NCBI RefSeq assembly: GCF_022539665.2
Contig: NC_081337.1
Span: 9,400,679-9,464,678 of the forward strand
DNA from: Daphnia carinata
Lineage: Eukaryota > Arthropoda > Branchiopoda > Diplostraca > Daphniidae
Length of the DNA: 64,000 nt
Direction of reading: 5' to 3'
The notes below the pieces were generated by a model. That model was not told the DNA's origin and made no database searches. It was given only the letters and a program-made list of their open reading frames with translations. A program made the translations under genes and the position numbers. The stretch's first letter is position 1; the number at the start of each line of letters is the position of its first letter. This document shows positions 41,624 to 51,269 of the stretch, piece by piece.

Positions 41624-42927
41624 TCAATGCAATTTCGCCATAAGAGTATCCGAGTGCAAGGGAGGCCTATCTATCAAATCTTTGTCTAACAAAATTTTAC
41701 CGAATTGTGTGGACCGAAAAAGCATCAAAAATATCTGTGCTGCACTCTTGAAGTCTGGGTACTCCTTATAGGTGCCTGGAAACAGCCAGCAAGAATTAGT
41801 TCCTCTATAAATTAATCAGGAAAAACAAAGAAACAATACCCTCAACTTGTCGTATTTTTATCCGTAGGTTTCTTTGGACAGCAATGTGGAATAAAACCTC
41901 CATGATGTTATCATTAGGGGCTTCTAATCCTAATGAAGAAACGTAGCCAAACTCTTCGTTTTTGTTCAGCCAATATAATAAGTAGTCCACAACTACCTCT
42001 TCTCCAACAAGGTGGTCTTTAAACGAAGCTGTTTAAATAACGAGAAACGAAAACTTATAATCATGGCCAACATTTATCGATAAGGACGAACTCTTAACAG
42101 ACCACAAGAAGCAAGCCGCATTCCAATTTCCATTGTGCTAATTTTAGGATTCATGATGCCAGGAGTATCAAAAAGATAGACAGCTGGGCTATTTGAAACT
42201 CGAATTCTTTCATGAACATTTTTCGTCAGGCCAGCTTCTGGCGCGACTTGAAGAGCACTACGTTTCCTCATATGGACGCCACGAAGAGCATTAATTAAAG
42301 ACGATTTTCCAACATTTGGCACCCCAAAGACCATCAAGTTAAACCCTACAACATCACGTCTGTTATACCTTTCACTCTCAGTAATAAGTTGTGTGGCTTT
42401 CTTTGTAACCTGAAACAGACAAAAGGAACTTACGAAAGAAAAATTAGTGCACAGAACTAAAAAAAAAAAATACTTCTCTCAGTCCAGGACATGTGTCTTG
42501 CTTTGAATTTGTGAATACTACATGCTGGATATTTTCTCTTGCCTTCAAGGTGGATACAATAGCTGGTTGATATTCCAAGGGGATTAAATCTGATTTGTTT
42601 AATACTAGGATGTATGGTTTTGCAGCCACAAAGCTACGGGTAAGGTTTGGGTTTCTTCCAGAAAATGGTATTCTTGCATCATGAACTTCTAGGACACAGT
42701 CAACGGATTTCAATTTTGCCTCCATCTGTTTCATGCCTGTACGCGTTATATTTCGAGTAATATGAATAATATATCATGCGAAAACGCTTCACTTCGATTT
42801 TAGAATCACCTCGGTTCATGTGCCCTGGAAACCATTGTGTAGCTTTTTTTTCTGGAAAAATGAACTGTTCTCGAAATTTTTGCTTGATTTCAGGCAAGAT
42901 TGCTTGCCACCTCACAGGATTTTTCAT
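41624..42927 (-). CDS. MTG1: MTG1, mitochondrial ribosome-associated GTPase (complete, 5 exons)
   Basis: Minus-strand exons 42810-42927, 42474-42736, 42103-42409, 41840-42028, 41624-41775 give 342 aa in phase. The start opens MKNPVRWQAILPEIKQKF, a basic region suited to mitochondrial import, followed by the family signature WFPGHM. The G motifs run in circularly permuted order: NKSD (G4) first, then GVPNVGKSS (G1, P-loop) and DTPG (G3). Later DHLVGEE and DYLLYWLN match the C-terminal MTG1 helix. MTG1/YlqF proteins assist late assembly of the large (mito)ribosomal subunit. For exon 3 two donors are possible; 42103 (GTCTGT) keeps the family alignment (LASC-ASFKDHLVGEE) and the phase, whereas the next GT adds residues in a poor phase. 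The gene is divergent from the LRR-ARH gene. Confidence 0.93.
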
Positions 42928-43148
42928 TGGAAAATGTTTCCAAATTTTGCAACGAAACAACTTGGTTTTACTCTTTTTAAAAGTAACGGCAATGTTTACT
43001 TCTCTGTAGCAGACTACACTTTAAAAATCGATTAAGCTTACGAGTCGCTCTATCGAAACGTGAACCAATAGTAAACCATTCAAAAGTGTTGGCGTACTCG
43101 TTTGACGTGTCAGTGACTTGTGAAAAAGTAAAATTTCCAAAGCGTCGA
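42928..43148. promoter_or_regulatory. Presumed bidirectional promoter, MTG1 / LRR-ARH gene
   Basis: 221 bp separate two divergent ATGs. No TATA box is apparent. Frames continue open upstream of both ATGs for a short way (through TTG/GTG codons), but neither has another ATG, which supports the start choices. Shared promoter use is inferred from spacing. Confidence 0.5.
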
Positions 43149-45435
43149 ATGGGAAATGTAATAGGAAACGCGTCACAGGTCGAAAAAGATATGGGAACTG
43201 AAGAATGGTTGAAAGATATACAGGAAAATCGTATCCTAGATTTCAGTCGGAAAGTATCACACAGCCAATTTCTTAAGGTAATTTACTACTATACCTAGGT
43301 GCTGGTACTTGCTAATAAAGGCAACAGGCTATCACTTCATTAAGTATAACTTTACATTAGAGAATTTTTTAAAAACTTGTTTCTAGCATATTCAACAAGA
43401 ATACACCGAGGCATGCCTTAATGATTTGCCTTGGTCTATATTGGAAAATGTGAATTTGTATCGTCAAGTCAATGGGTCATTCAACAACATTAGCAGTTTA
43501 TCTACAAATTTACCACTTAGAATTCCACACTTGACTCATGTAAATCTGTCCTACAACTCTCTTGCAGAACTTCCCTCTAGTATTGCCCTGCTGTTCCACC
43601 TGAAGGAATTACTTTTACGAGGCAATAGATTAGTTTTCCTTCCAGAGGAGATGTGTCTTTTACCAGAACTTGAAATGCTAGATGTTTCTTATAATCAACT
43701 TCGAAGCTTACCCAAAGGAATTGGGAAACTTCAGAAACTAACCAAATTGAATGTTTCCCACAATTTTCTGAGTTCAATACCTTGCTCCTTAGGCCTCAAT
43801 CCACATTTATGTGTACTTGTAGCCAACAATAACATATGTAAAAGTCCTCCTCAAGAAGTTTGTAATAGTAGCAATGAATTATTGTTTTATTTGCATAAAC
43901 ATGCACCTGAGGTACTCTGCTCTAGAAACCGTAACCACTTCCCCCGAATTCGTTCAAATGTAGCTCGTTCCCAGTTGGATGATGATGTCCGAACTCAAAA
44001 TGTAGCGTCCTATGTCCAAACACTGACACAAACAACAAAACCAGCTAGTAGAGCCAAAACGCCACTAGTTTTTCCTACCCATGGTACAAAATGGAGTCCA
44101 GATGATCTGAGAGACAAGATAATTGGTAGCGTCATATACTGTATAGAAATGAGAATTATTTGTATCCTAAACCACCTTCCGCTCTTTCCATTTTTCGTTT
44201 TTTTAAGGTCTCGTCTATGGTGCTGTTCTTGGGGATACCCTTGGAGTTGCTACAGAATACCTGATGGCGGATGAAATCAATTTCTATTATGGTGGGGGTA
44301 GACTGGATCACCATACTATCGTCCAGGACGAACACCGCTCGCACTTTCAGCGTGGAAAAACAACTTGTGTTTCTGATTTTGCGGTTAGCCATGTTTATTT
44401 CAAACAAATCTGCATTTCTAACAGTTGTTTGTGGTAACTAGCTTTTAATATTCGATTCCATCCTTCGCTGGTCGGGCGTTTTGGATGAACTGGAACTTGC
44501 TCGTTGTTTACTTGACTATTCAACGAAGGGCATTAAAGATCTTAATTCCGAACCATTAATTACGTCTAGCGTTGTGAATCGGCTACTTTCCCAAGAGCGT
44601 TTTCCACACGATCCGCACGGCGTAGCACGTGAAACAGCTCAGCTATTTAACGAAGCCATTTGTGAAGATCTGCATGCCTTACCTATGGCAATTATGTGTG
44701 GTCTTCCTCAGTTTTACAACCTTTCTGAAGTTCAGTCGAATGCCGCACGAGTCTGCCGGACAACCCATAACCATGACCGTGTTGTAAAATCTGCCTCACT
44801 TTTGGCTTCGATGGTAGCTTTGATTCTCCAGGTATTTTACTTTTACCTTTTACCAAATCGATAACCGTAAGTGTACGTAAACACTCGGCAAAATTGCAAT
44901 GAAGAAAAGGCCACAAAATGATATTTTAAACTCACTAATCTTTAATCGAAGTCGGTAACATAATTGGTAACAATTCTTGTTATCAATGAACTCTTTCTAA
45001 CTAGGGTTGTGAAATGGACCTTGTTAATAAAATGACTGATATTCATATATTTCCGGATCGCGAGAAAAGAACTATCAGCGAATTCGCCTATGTATAAGTG
45101 TACTTACAGTTAAATAAAAATATTTGATAAATAACGTTCTAATTGCTATCATTCAGGATCGGACGTGGGAGGAAAAGGACGAACTTGACCGCGTTATAAG
45201 TGCAGCCTATTTTTGTTTAGGGGAAAAAGAACCACATTTTGAAATGATGCTGAGGAATGTCCTCTTCCTTGGTGGCCAAAGCCGTATTTATGGAACAGTT
45301 TGTGGTAGCATATTGGGATGTCGTTCGGGATATGCCTCCATGCCAGCGCGATGGATTGAAGGGATACATTCATCCGTTACCGAATGGCTTAATGAGCGAT
45401 TAAACCATCTTCTGGATATGATGGGCCTTCCCTAA
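43149..45435 (+). CDS. Leucine-rich-repeat protein fused to degenerate ADP-ribosylglycohydrolase domain
   Basis: Exons 43149-43277, 43387-44125, 44208-44383, 44442-44831, 45005-45091, 45157-45435 join in phase to 599 aa. Residues 1-60 start MGNVIGNAS, possibly N-myristoylated. Residues about 75-215 hold four to five short LRRs of the SHOC2/PIRL type (LTHVNLSYNSLAELPSSI, LEMLDVSYNQLRSLPKGI, LTKLNVSHNFLSSIPCSL). After a Ser/Thr/Lys linker, residues 290-599 match the all-helical ARH/DraG fold: GLVYGAVLGDTLGVATEYL, QDEHRSHF, FPHDPHGVARETAQLFNEA. The metal-site motifs are broken. The usual TDDTDQM reads TCVSDFA (about 342-348), and the usual GGDADTN reads GGQSRIY (546-552). It therefore looks like a pseudo-hydrolase used for binding. 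The small 29-codon exon 45005-45091 is the least certain. Possible AATAAA at 45773-45778. I do not know a named orthologue. Confidence 0.85.
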
Positions 45436-45947
45436 GCGTGTGTTTCGTTGGATTTTATATCTATTTAATCAGAAAAATCATTTATATTTTTAATGTCTTA
45501 AAGAAAGTTACCTCTTCATTGCACATTTTGTCTTCTTTAACTTATTGCTAGGAGAGCTGAAAACAAATAATTGGCAAAAAGACGCACCCCAGTTTTAAAT
45601 AGTAGAGGCATAAAGGAGAAAGATGGAGGAGATGCTGCCCCCATGAGGCCCTATCGAAACATATTTTCCCAGAACAGCTTCTCCATTCCACCTTCATAGT
45701 AGAGGTGTAATGGAATTGCAAAGAAGTTTTAAAAAATTGTTTAATGATAAGTAATATGCACAGTAAAAAGCAAATAAAGATACGTTTAATGCTTCCACAC
45801 AATTTTTTCACACACTCGTTTTTTACGATATTTCTCTCAACTTGGCGTTAGTATTCGACACAGAATGCGGTCTACTGAACTATGGCAATCCGTTTTACCC
45901 CCCCCCCCCCCCCCCAAAAAAAAAAAACGAAAAGCGCCATTTTTTTT
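45436..45947. other. 3' flank of the LRR-ARH gene
   Basis: Probable 3' UTR up to AATAAA at 45773-45778. Then comes a copy of the sequence CTATGGCAATCCGTTTTA at about 45880-45897, which recurs at the left edge of the inverted repeat (from 46097). A homopolymer block of 18 C followed by about 12 A (45898-45927) separates it from the flanking 150-bp repeat. Confidence 0.6.
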
Positions 45948-46097
45948 CTGTTTTTTATGGTTTATTCAAAAACCATAAGCCTAATATAAAATTATACCCG
46001 ATTTTAGTGATCAGCGATCAATTTCGAATCGGAATAATGTATTTTTAAGTAAATCTAGAATTTGATGAAAATTGAAAAAGTAGGAAGGCTATAGCCT
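45948..46097 (+). repeat. 150-bp direct repeat, left copy
   Basis: This block and 51658-51807 are the same length without gaps and differ at about eight positions by eye (about 95% identity). Both begin CTGTTTTTTA and end GGAAGGCTATAGCCT, itself a partial palindrome. They flank the inverted repeat: the left copy abuts the left arm, and the right copy lies 0.5 kb beyond the right arm. Confidence 0.9.
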
Positions 46098-46301
46098 ATG
46101 GCAATCCGTTTTACATAAGAAAAAAAAAAAGAAGTCGGAAAAAAAAAAAAATCGCACTTTTTTCTTTTCTTCCGAAACGTAGCCATCTACCGCTCAGACT
46201 CATTACTGGCGTAGGCAATTTCATTCCATTAGATGCCATTCGCAGTTAGTTCAGTAGCATGGATGGAGAATAACGCGTGGCTGGAGGAACAATTGAAAAA
46301 T

Positions 46302-47300
46302 GGATAAGATAATACAACAAAAGGATGGTAAGTATAAACATTATTATATTGGTTTTCAATTATTAATTATTGTTTATTAGATCAAATTATGAAGCTGCAG
46401 ACCCAGTTATTGGAACAACACAAAATATTAGATAACAACAAAGCTAAGGATCCTAATACGTAATGATTCTATTTATTTGCTTTTATTCATTCGTGTTTTG
46501 TAGCTCAAATTTTGAGTCTACAAGCTCAGCTAGGGGAAAAGAACAAATTGGAACGGAACAGTTTCCAAACAGTGAAGGAGGTTTTTCCAAACTCATCCCT
46601 AACTGAACATGAGGATGAATTGGCATTAGGCGAACACAGCCAGGTACCTAAACTTTTCAAATAAGAATTCAAAATAAGTATAGAATTTTAAAAAACAATT
46701 ATTTATTGTTTAGTTATTCAGTCCACAACCTGACAGTGTGTTAAATTTAAATTCTGTTAGTGCTGCACTAAAAGAATCATTAGTAATAAGCCCATGCAGT
46801 GAAGGAACTGAACAATTGTGGGACCGTATTTGGGCCGAAAATGGGTGTGGTACAGAAACCCAGAAATGGCACAAGTTCAACATGAAACATGGATTAGGTA
46901 CTTTTCGGTTTTTTGTCTATCGAAAAAGTATTTTTAATGCTATTATTTTGCATTCACAAAAGTTTAGTGGGGGATCAAGTCAAATCTGGAAGTGTTACAG
47001 GATGGAAGAGTCAGCCTACAGTTGAAAAACACTGAAAGTGCATTACCATTAAGGTATGAGGTAAAGTAATAGAGTATGCAAATTGTCTAATGAGAAGTAC
47101 CATCTTGTGTGAATGAATCCTGTGTAACAGCAATCCTTTATAGTTCTGTCACAGCTAGAAGCCTCAAATAATTCTGCTTCTCTTGCTAAAGAACAACTTG
47201 TCCTTTATGTTCACAGTGTTGGTGAAGCTGGGTACTTAAATGGCCCTAAAGATGTTTTAATTTTGCTGCCGTTGCAGAGATGAACATCATACATGGACTC
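46302..47300 (+). pseudogene. Exon-like coding relics in left arm (unidentified coiled-coil protein)
   Basis: Possible chain: MDKIIQQKDG at 46302-46330, then an exon from about 46381 (QIMKLQTQLLEQHKILDNNK), then about 46504-46643 (AQILSLQAQLGEKNKLERNS...LALGEHSQ) and 46714-46895 (LFSPQPDSVLNLNSVSAAL...EQLWDRIWAENGCGTETQK). An open stretch near 47146-47283 reads LSQLEASNNSASLAKEQLVL. GT/AG borders fit several of these, but the chain breaks by frame near 46970-47060 and the last piece lacks a clear link. I recognise no family. The second exon may run into a stop (the AATACGTAATG region). The same relics occur in the right arm with different damage. It may be a decayed host gene or a gene of the repeat itself. 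Confidence 0.45.
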
Positions 47301-47468
47301 TTTAGGTATGAAAGGAATTTTCTTCAAATAATTTTGAATTTGTGACGAAAAATTTCTCTTCCTTTTTGCCAACCAGGTCTAATCTAAAAAAAAAAATTTA
47401 TCCAATAGGAAAGGATTTTCAGCATACTGGGAACACAACTATAAACAATGCAACATTCTATGGGTGCT

Positions 47469-47515
47469 ATTTTATCATTCAAGAGCCTTATACAATGATT
47501 TTCATCTGCAATTTG
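47469..47515 (+). repeat. 47-bp segment, source copy
   Basis: Identical over 47 bp to 47974-48020 (begins ATTTTATCATTC, ends TGCAATTTG). Its inverted counterpart is present in the right arm (about 49747-49793), so this location is the shared, older one. Confidence 0.95.
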
Positions 47516-47973
47516 TATGGCCTTTCCCAAGCTTCTGCCAGAAGTTGAATCTATGAGTCATGTAAGTCACTTGAGCAACAATTGAGATGCTTAATGGTGT
47601 TGTTTTTCTTTTCTCAGTATAGGTTAATAGTAACATTGGATCTGAAAAGATTCTTGGTTGGGGCAAGACACTGAATAAATTGTAATGATTGAATGGATGA
47701 CATGACATTTCTATACTTCATTCGGATTCCCGAGACGGTATTAAAAAATTTAAAAAATTGAAGTGCATATCTGGGCTCCCTTCCTTTCCGTAGCCCCGTT
47801 TCCCCTTGACTCGTAATAAGCCCGTAGGGGGTCATGCCCCTACTGTACGGTATATATAAAAACAACATATACCGAGGTTTGGAGGGCTCTGGCCGGAAAG
47901 GGGACGTGGGGTGCTGCTTAGTCCGATGATGTGTTCACGGAGGGCGACGTGGCTGCCCACAAATCCGAACTAA

Positions 47974-48020
47974 ATTTTATCATTCAAGAGCCTTATACAA
48001 TGATTTTCATCTGCAATTTG
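47974..48020 (+). repeat. 47-bp segment, extra copy unique to left arm
   Basis: A second copy of 47469-47515 in direct orientation 505 bp away. The matching place in the right arm (about 49279-49282) goes directly from GCGATTAACC to TTTAGTTCGG, so the copy is absent there. Confidence 0.93.
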
Positions 48021-48404
48021 GTTAATCGCTCCTGTAAATGTTCCAAATCTTCAGCTCTTCTTCCGGCTTCTCTTAGCCAATCACCGGGTAATCTCCCCGG
48101 TGGGTCAACAAGGCAGTGTCTCCCCCTGCCTGGGTTGACGGCAACTTTTGAAAGGGCTATTGTGCCTTTTTAAAGTTGCAAAAATAATTGTAATGTGCAG
48201 AGAATTGTCAATAAATATTTTTTTATAAATTTTTTTTGCAAAAAATTGTCTTTGTCTCTTTTTTTGTTACTTTCATTGTCTGTGTTCACACTTACATTTA
48301 TCAATTTTTTTTTATTTAGCTTGCTCAATTCACCTATTTTGCTTATGCGACCTTTGTTAGTAAGCATTGTTTCCATTGGTTTATCGTTTATCTGTAAGCA
48401 TTCA

Positions 48405-48480
48405 ATTATTACCCAGGGATCGAACCCTGGATGTTCGGCATACAACGCCGAGGCTCTACCAATGAGCCATGAATCATATG
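48405..48480 (-). pseudogene. tRNA-like relic (anticodon loop TGT-like)
   Basis: On the minus strand: D-arm GCTCATTGGTAGAGC, anticodon stem CGGC/GCCG around loop GTTGTAT, and T-arm CAGGGTTCGATCCCTG with the invariant TTCGA. Box A/B-type promoter sequences are recognisable. The 7-nt acceptor halves (GATTCAT and GGTAATA) do not pair, so it is unlikely to be a working tRNA. It begins exactly at the inner edge of the left arm. Confidence 0.65.
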
Positions 48481-48592
48481 ATGTCAAGTTGGCTTTTTTC
48501 TAGTCACTTGCGGCCTTGCATTTACACTTAGAATAAAACTGATATGCGTTACTGCAATATTCTTTTCTCCATTTAGATGAAGATCTTTATAC

Positions 48593-48662
48593 ATCTACTA
48601 AGGTTTGAACCCAGGGTAACAGTTATCGCAGCTGAATGCTCTACCACAGAGCTATGGACCTT
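48593..48662 (-). pseudogene. tRNA-like relic 2
   Basis: Minus strand: D-arm AGCTCTGTGGTAGAGCA, a damaged anticodon stem around CTGCGAT, and T-arm CTGGGTTCAAACCTTAG with TTCAA. The acceptor ends do not pair well. Likely a tRNA pseudogene or the head of a tRNA-derived SINE. Confidence 0.6.
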
Positions 48663-48756
48663 ATGAAAGCAATAGAAAGATAAACATATAGTTGTGAAAG
48701 ACTGCATAAACATCCTAGACGATAACATATGATATGCGATAATGAAATAATTAGAT

Positions 48757-48830
48757 ATATCTCGGGGCTCAATGTTAGAGCATCGGCGTTGCACGCTGAA
48801 TGTCTGGGGATCGATTCCCATGCCAGTAAA
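48757..48830 (+). pseudogene. tRNA-like relic 3 (Ala-TGC-like)
   Basis: Plus strand: GGCTCAATGTTAGAGC D-arm, TCGGC-GTTGCAC-GCTGA anticodon arm (TGC in the anticodon position), and T-arm GGGGATCGATTCCCA. It resembles relic 1 (opposite strand) in the D and anticodon arms. The acceptor stem is unpaired. Confidence 0.65.
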
Positions 48831-48920
48831 ACAATATACAAATACAAAAATACTTCAGAAAATACCAGGTATTACACGTTCTTCCTTGTCTAAGTTCAAG
48901 AATTCTAAAAGTTAAATAAT

Positions 48921-51160
48921 TAATAATTGAATACTTACAGATAAACGATACAACGGTGGCAAAAACAATTAAGATGAATTGAGCAATCTAAATTTAAAAA
49001 AATTGATAAATGTAATGTGTGAACAAAACGAACACAGACAATGAAAGGGACAAATTTTGCAAAAAATATTTTATAAAAAAAATTTATTGACAATTCTCTG
49101 CACATTACAATTATTTTTGCAACTTTAAAAAGGCACAATAGCCCTTTCAAAAGTTGCCGTCAACCCAGGCAGGGGGAGACACTGCCTTGTTGACCCACCG
49201 GGGAGATTACCCGGTGATTGGCTAAGAGAAGCCGGAAGAAGAGCTGAAGATTTGGAACATTTTTACAGGAGCGATTAACCTTTAGTTCGGATTTGTGGGC
49301 AGCCACGTCGCCCTCCGTGAACACATCATCGGACTAAGCAGCACCCCACGTCCCCTTTCCGGCCAGAGCCCTCCAAACCTCGGTATATGTTGTTTTTATA
49401 TATACCGTACAGTAGGGGCATGACCCCCTACGGGCTTATTACGAGTCAAGGGGAAACGGGGCTACGGAAAGGAAGGGAGCCCAGATATGCACTTCAATTT
49501 TTTAAATATAAAATACCGTCTCGGGAATCCGAATGAAGTATAGAAATGTCATGTCATCCATTCAATCATTACAATTTATTCAGTGTCTTGCCCCAACCAA
49601 GAATCTTTTCAGATCCAATGTTACTATTAACCTATACTGAGAAAAGAAAAACAACACCATTAAGCATCTCAATTGTTGCTCAAGTGACTTACATGACTCA
49701 TAGATTCAACTTCTGGCAGAAGCTTGGGAAAGGCCATACAAATTGCAGATGAAAATCATTGTATAAGGCTCTTGAATGATAAAATAGCACCCATAGAATG
49801 TTGCATTGTTTATAGTTGTGTTCCCAGTATGCTGAAAATCCTTTCCTATTGGATAAATTTTTTTTTTTAGATTAGACCTGGTTGGCAAAAAGGAAGAGAA
49901 ATTTTGTCACAAAAAAATCAAAATTATTTGAAGAAAAATCCTTTCATACCTAAAGAGTCCATGTATGATGTTCATCTCTGCAACGGCAGCAAAATTAAAA
50001 CATCTTTAGGGCCATTTAAGTACCCAGCTTCACCAACACTGTGAACATAAAGGACAAGTTGTTCTTTAGCAAGAGAAGCAGAATTATTTGAGGCTTCTAG
50101 CTGTGACAGAACTATAAAGGATTGCTGTTACACAGGATTCATTCACACAAGATGGTACTTCTCATTAGACAATTTGCATACTCTATTACTTTACCTCATA
50201 CCTTAATGGTAATGCACTTTCAGTGTTTTTCAACTGTAGGCTGACTATTCCATCCTGTAACACTTCCAGACTTGACTTGATCCCCCACTAAAATTCTGTG
50301 AATGCAAAATAATAGCATTAAAAATACTTTTTCAATAGACAAAAAACCGAAAAGTACCTAATTCATGTTTTATGTTGAACTCGTGCTATTTCTGGGTTTC
50401 CGTACCACACCCATTTTCAGCCCAAATACGGTCCCACAATTGTTCACTTCCTTCTCTGCATGGACTTATTACTAACAATTCTTTTAGTGCAGCACTAATA
50501 GAATTTAACTTTAACACACTGTCAGGTGGTAGACTGAATAACTAAACAATAAATAATTGTCTGTTAAAATTCTATACTTATTTTGAATTCTTATTTGAAA
50601 AGTTTAGGTACCTGGCTGTGTTCGCCTAATGCCAATTCATCCTCATGTTCAGTTAGGGATGAGTTTGGAAAAACCTCCTTCACTGTTTGGAAACTGTTCC
50701 GTTCCAATTTGTTCTTTTCCCCTAGCTGAGCTTGTAGACTGAAAATTTAAGCTACAAAACACAAATGAATAAAAGCAAATAAATAGAATCATTACGTATT
50801 AGGCCTTACCATCCTTAGCTTTGCTGTTCTCTAATATTTTGTGTTGTTCCAATAATTGGGCCTGCAGCTTCATAATTTGATCTAATAAACAATAACTAAT
50901 AATTGAAAACCAATATAATAATGTTTATACTTACCATCCTTTTGTTGTATTATCTTATCCATTTTTCAATTGTTCCTCCAACCACGCGTTATTCTCCATC
51001 CACGCTACTGAACTAACTGCGAATGGCATCCAATGGACTGGAATTGCCTACGCCAGTAATAACGAGTCTGATCGGTAGATGGCTTCGTGTCGGAAAAAAA
51101 GAAAAAAGTGTGATTTTTTTTTTTGCGAAATTTTTTTTTTTTTTTTGTAAAACGGATTGC
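48921..51160 (-). repeat. Right arm of large inverted repeat
   Basis: Reverse complement of 46101-48411, ending outward in GTAAAACGGATTGC, matching GCAATCCGTTTTAC at the left outer edge. It is about 70 bp shorter than the left arm; 47 bp of that is the extra copy found only on the left. An open frame reading outward at 49124-49279 (LVDPPGRLPGDWLREAGRRAEDLEHFY) is present in both arms but is unidentified. Confidence 0.93.
49690..50980 (-). pseudogene. Exon-like coding relics in right arm (second copy)
   Basis: Mirror of the relics in the left arm: from about 50961 (MDKIIQQKDG) through the coiled-coil exons (50820-50880, 50600-50745) and the LNSISAALKEL exon (about 50380-50540). Damage differs from the left copy: for example, TGG to TAG (Trp to stop) at the KWHKF position near 50388 and other substitutions, so neither copy looks fully intact. 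Function unknown. Confidence 0.4.
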
Positions 51161-51168
51161 AATATAAA

Positions 51169-51249
51169 ACACATGATTTCAATGCAGAATGGAATGCTAT
51201 TCACGAAAATAAGGCTCATTTTTTAATAGGCCTTGTAGTTTTTGAATTA
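51169..51249 (+). repeat. 80-bp direct repeat, left copy (with 51851-51930)
   Basis: ACACATGATT...GCAGAATGGAATGCTATTCA...TTTTTTAATAGGCCTT...TTTTTGAATT occurs here and at 51851-51930 with a handful of substitutions. A following ATCATTAAATATGGATAAATATA motif also recurs (51316 and 51944). The copies bracket the fold-back element. Confidence 0.85.
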
Positions 51250-51269
51250 AACATAAAAAACAGAAAGTT

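Larger units (their letters stand above)
46101..48411 (+). repeat. Left arm of large inverted repeat
   Basis: Reverse-complements to 48921-51160. Identity is very high through most of the arm; a 68-codon frame at 47502-47708 (-) is identical in translation to 49546-49752 (+). Identity falls to perhaps 75-80% in the innermost 230 bp. Inner features present in both arms include a run of GC-rich hairpins (47795-47900 and 48080-48150, e.g. GGTCAACAAGGCAG / CTGCCTGGGTTGAC). The left arm carries an extra 47-bp segment (47974-48020). Percentages are estimates by eye. Confidence 0.93.
48412..48920. other. Loop of the large inverted repeat
   Basis: About 509 bp of unique DNA between the arms. It contains the three tRNA-like relics and AT-rich spacers, and no open frame worth calling. 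Confidence 0.8.

Noticed and set aside
42091-42102. Later MTG1 exon-3 donor (GTTCGT or GTCCTT)
   Set aside because: These either break the phase or add residues absent from the family between LASC and DHLVGEE.
48405-48830. Functional tRNA genes
   Set aside because: Acceptor stems do not pair in any of the three, and one has a damaged anticodon stem.
46101-51160. Palindrome as a CRISPR array, or as long terminal repeats of a retroelement
   Set aside because: The repeats are two inverted multi-kilobase arms, not short direct repeats with spacers. No reverse transcriptase, integrase or primer-binding site is visible.
46101-51160. Palindrome as a pure assembly artefact
   Set aside because: Arm-specific indels (including the 47-bp copy), substitutions and stronger divergence near the loop are not expected from a duplicated contig. 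It cannot be fully excluded without long reads.
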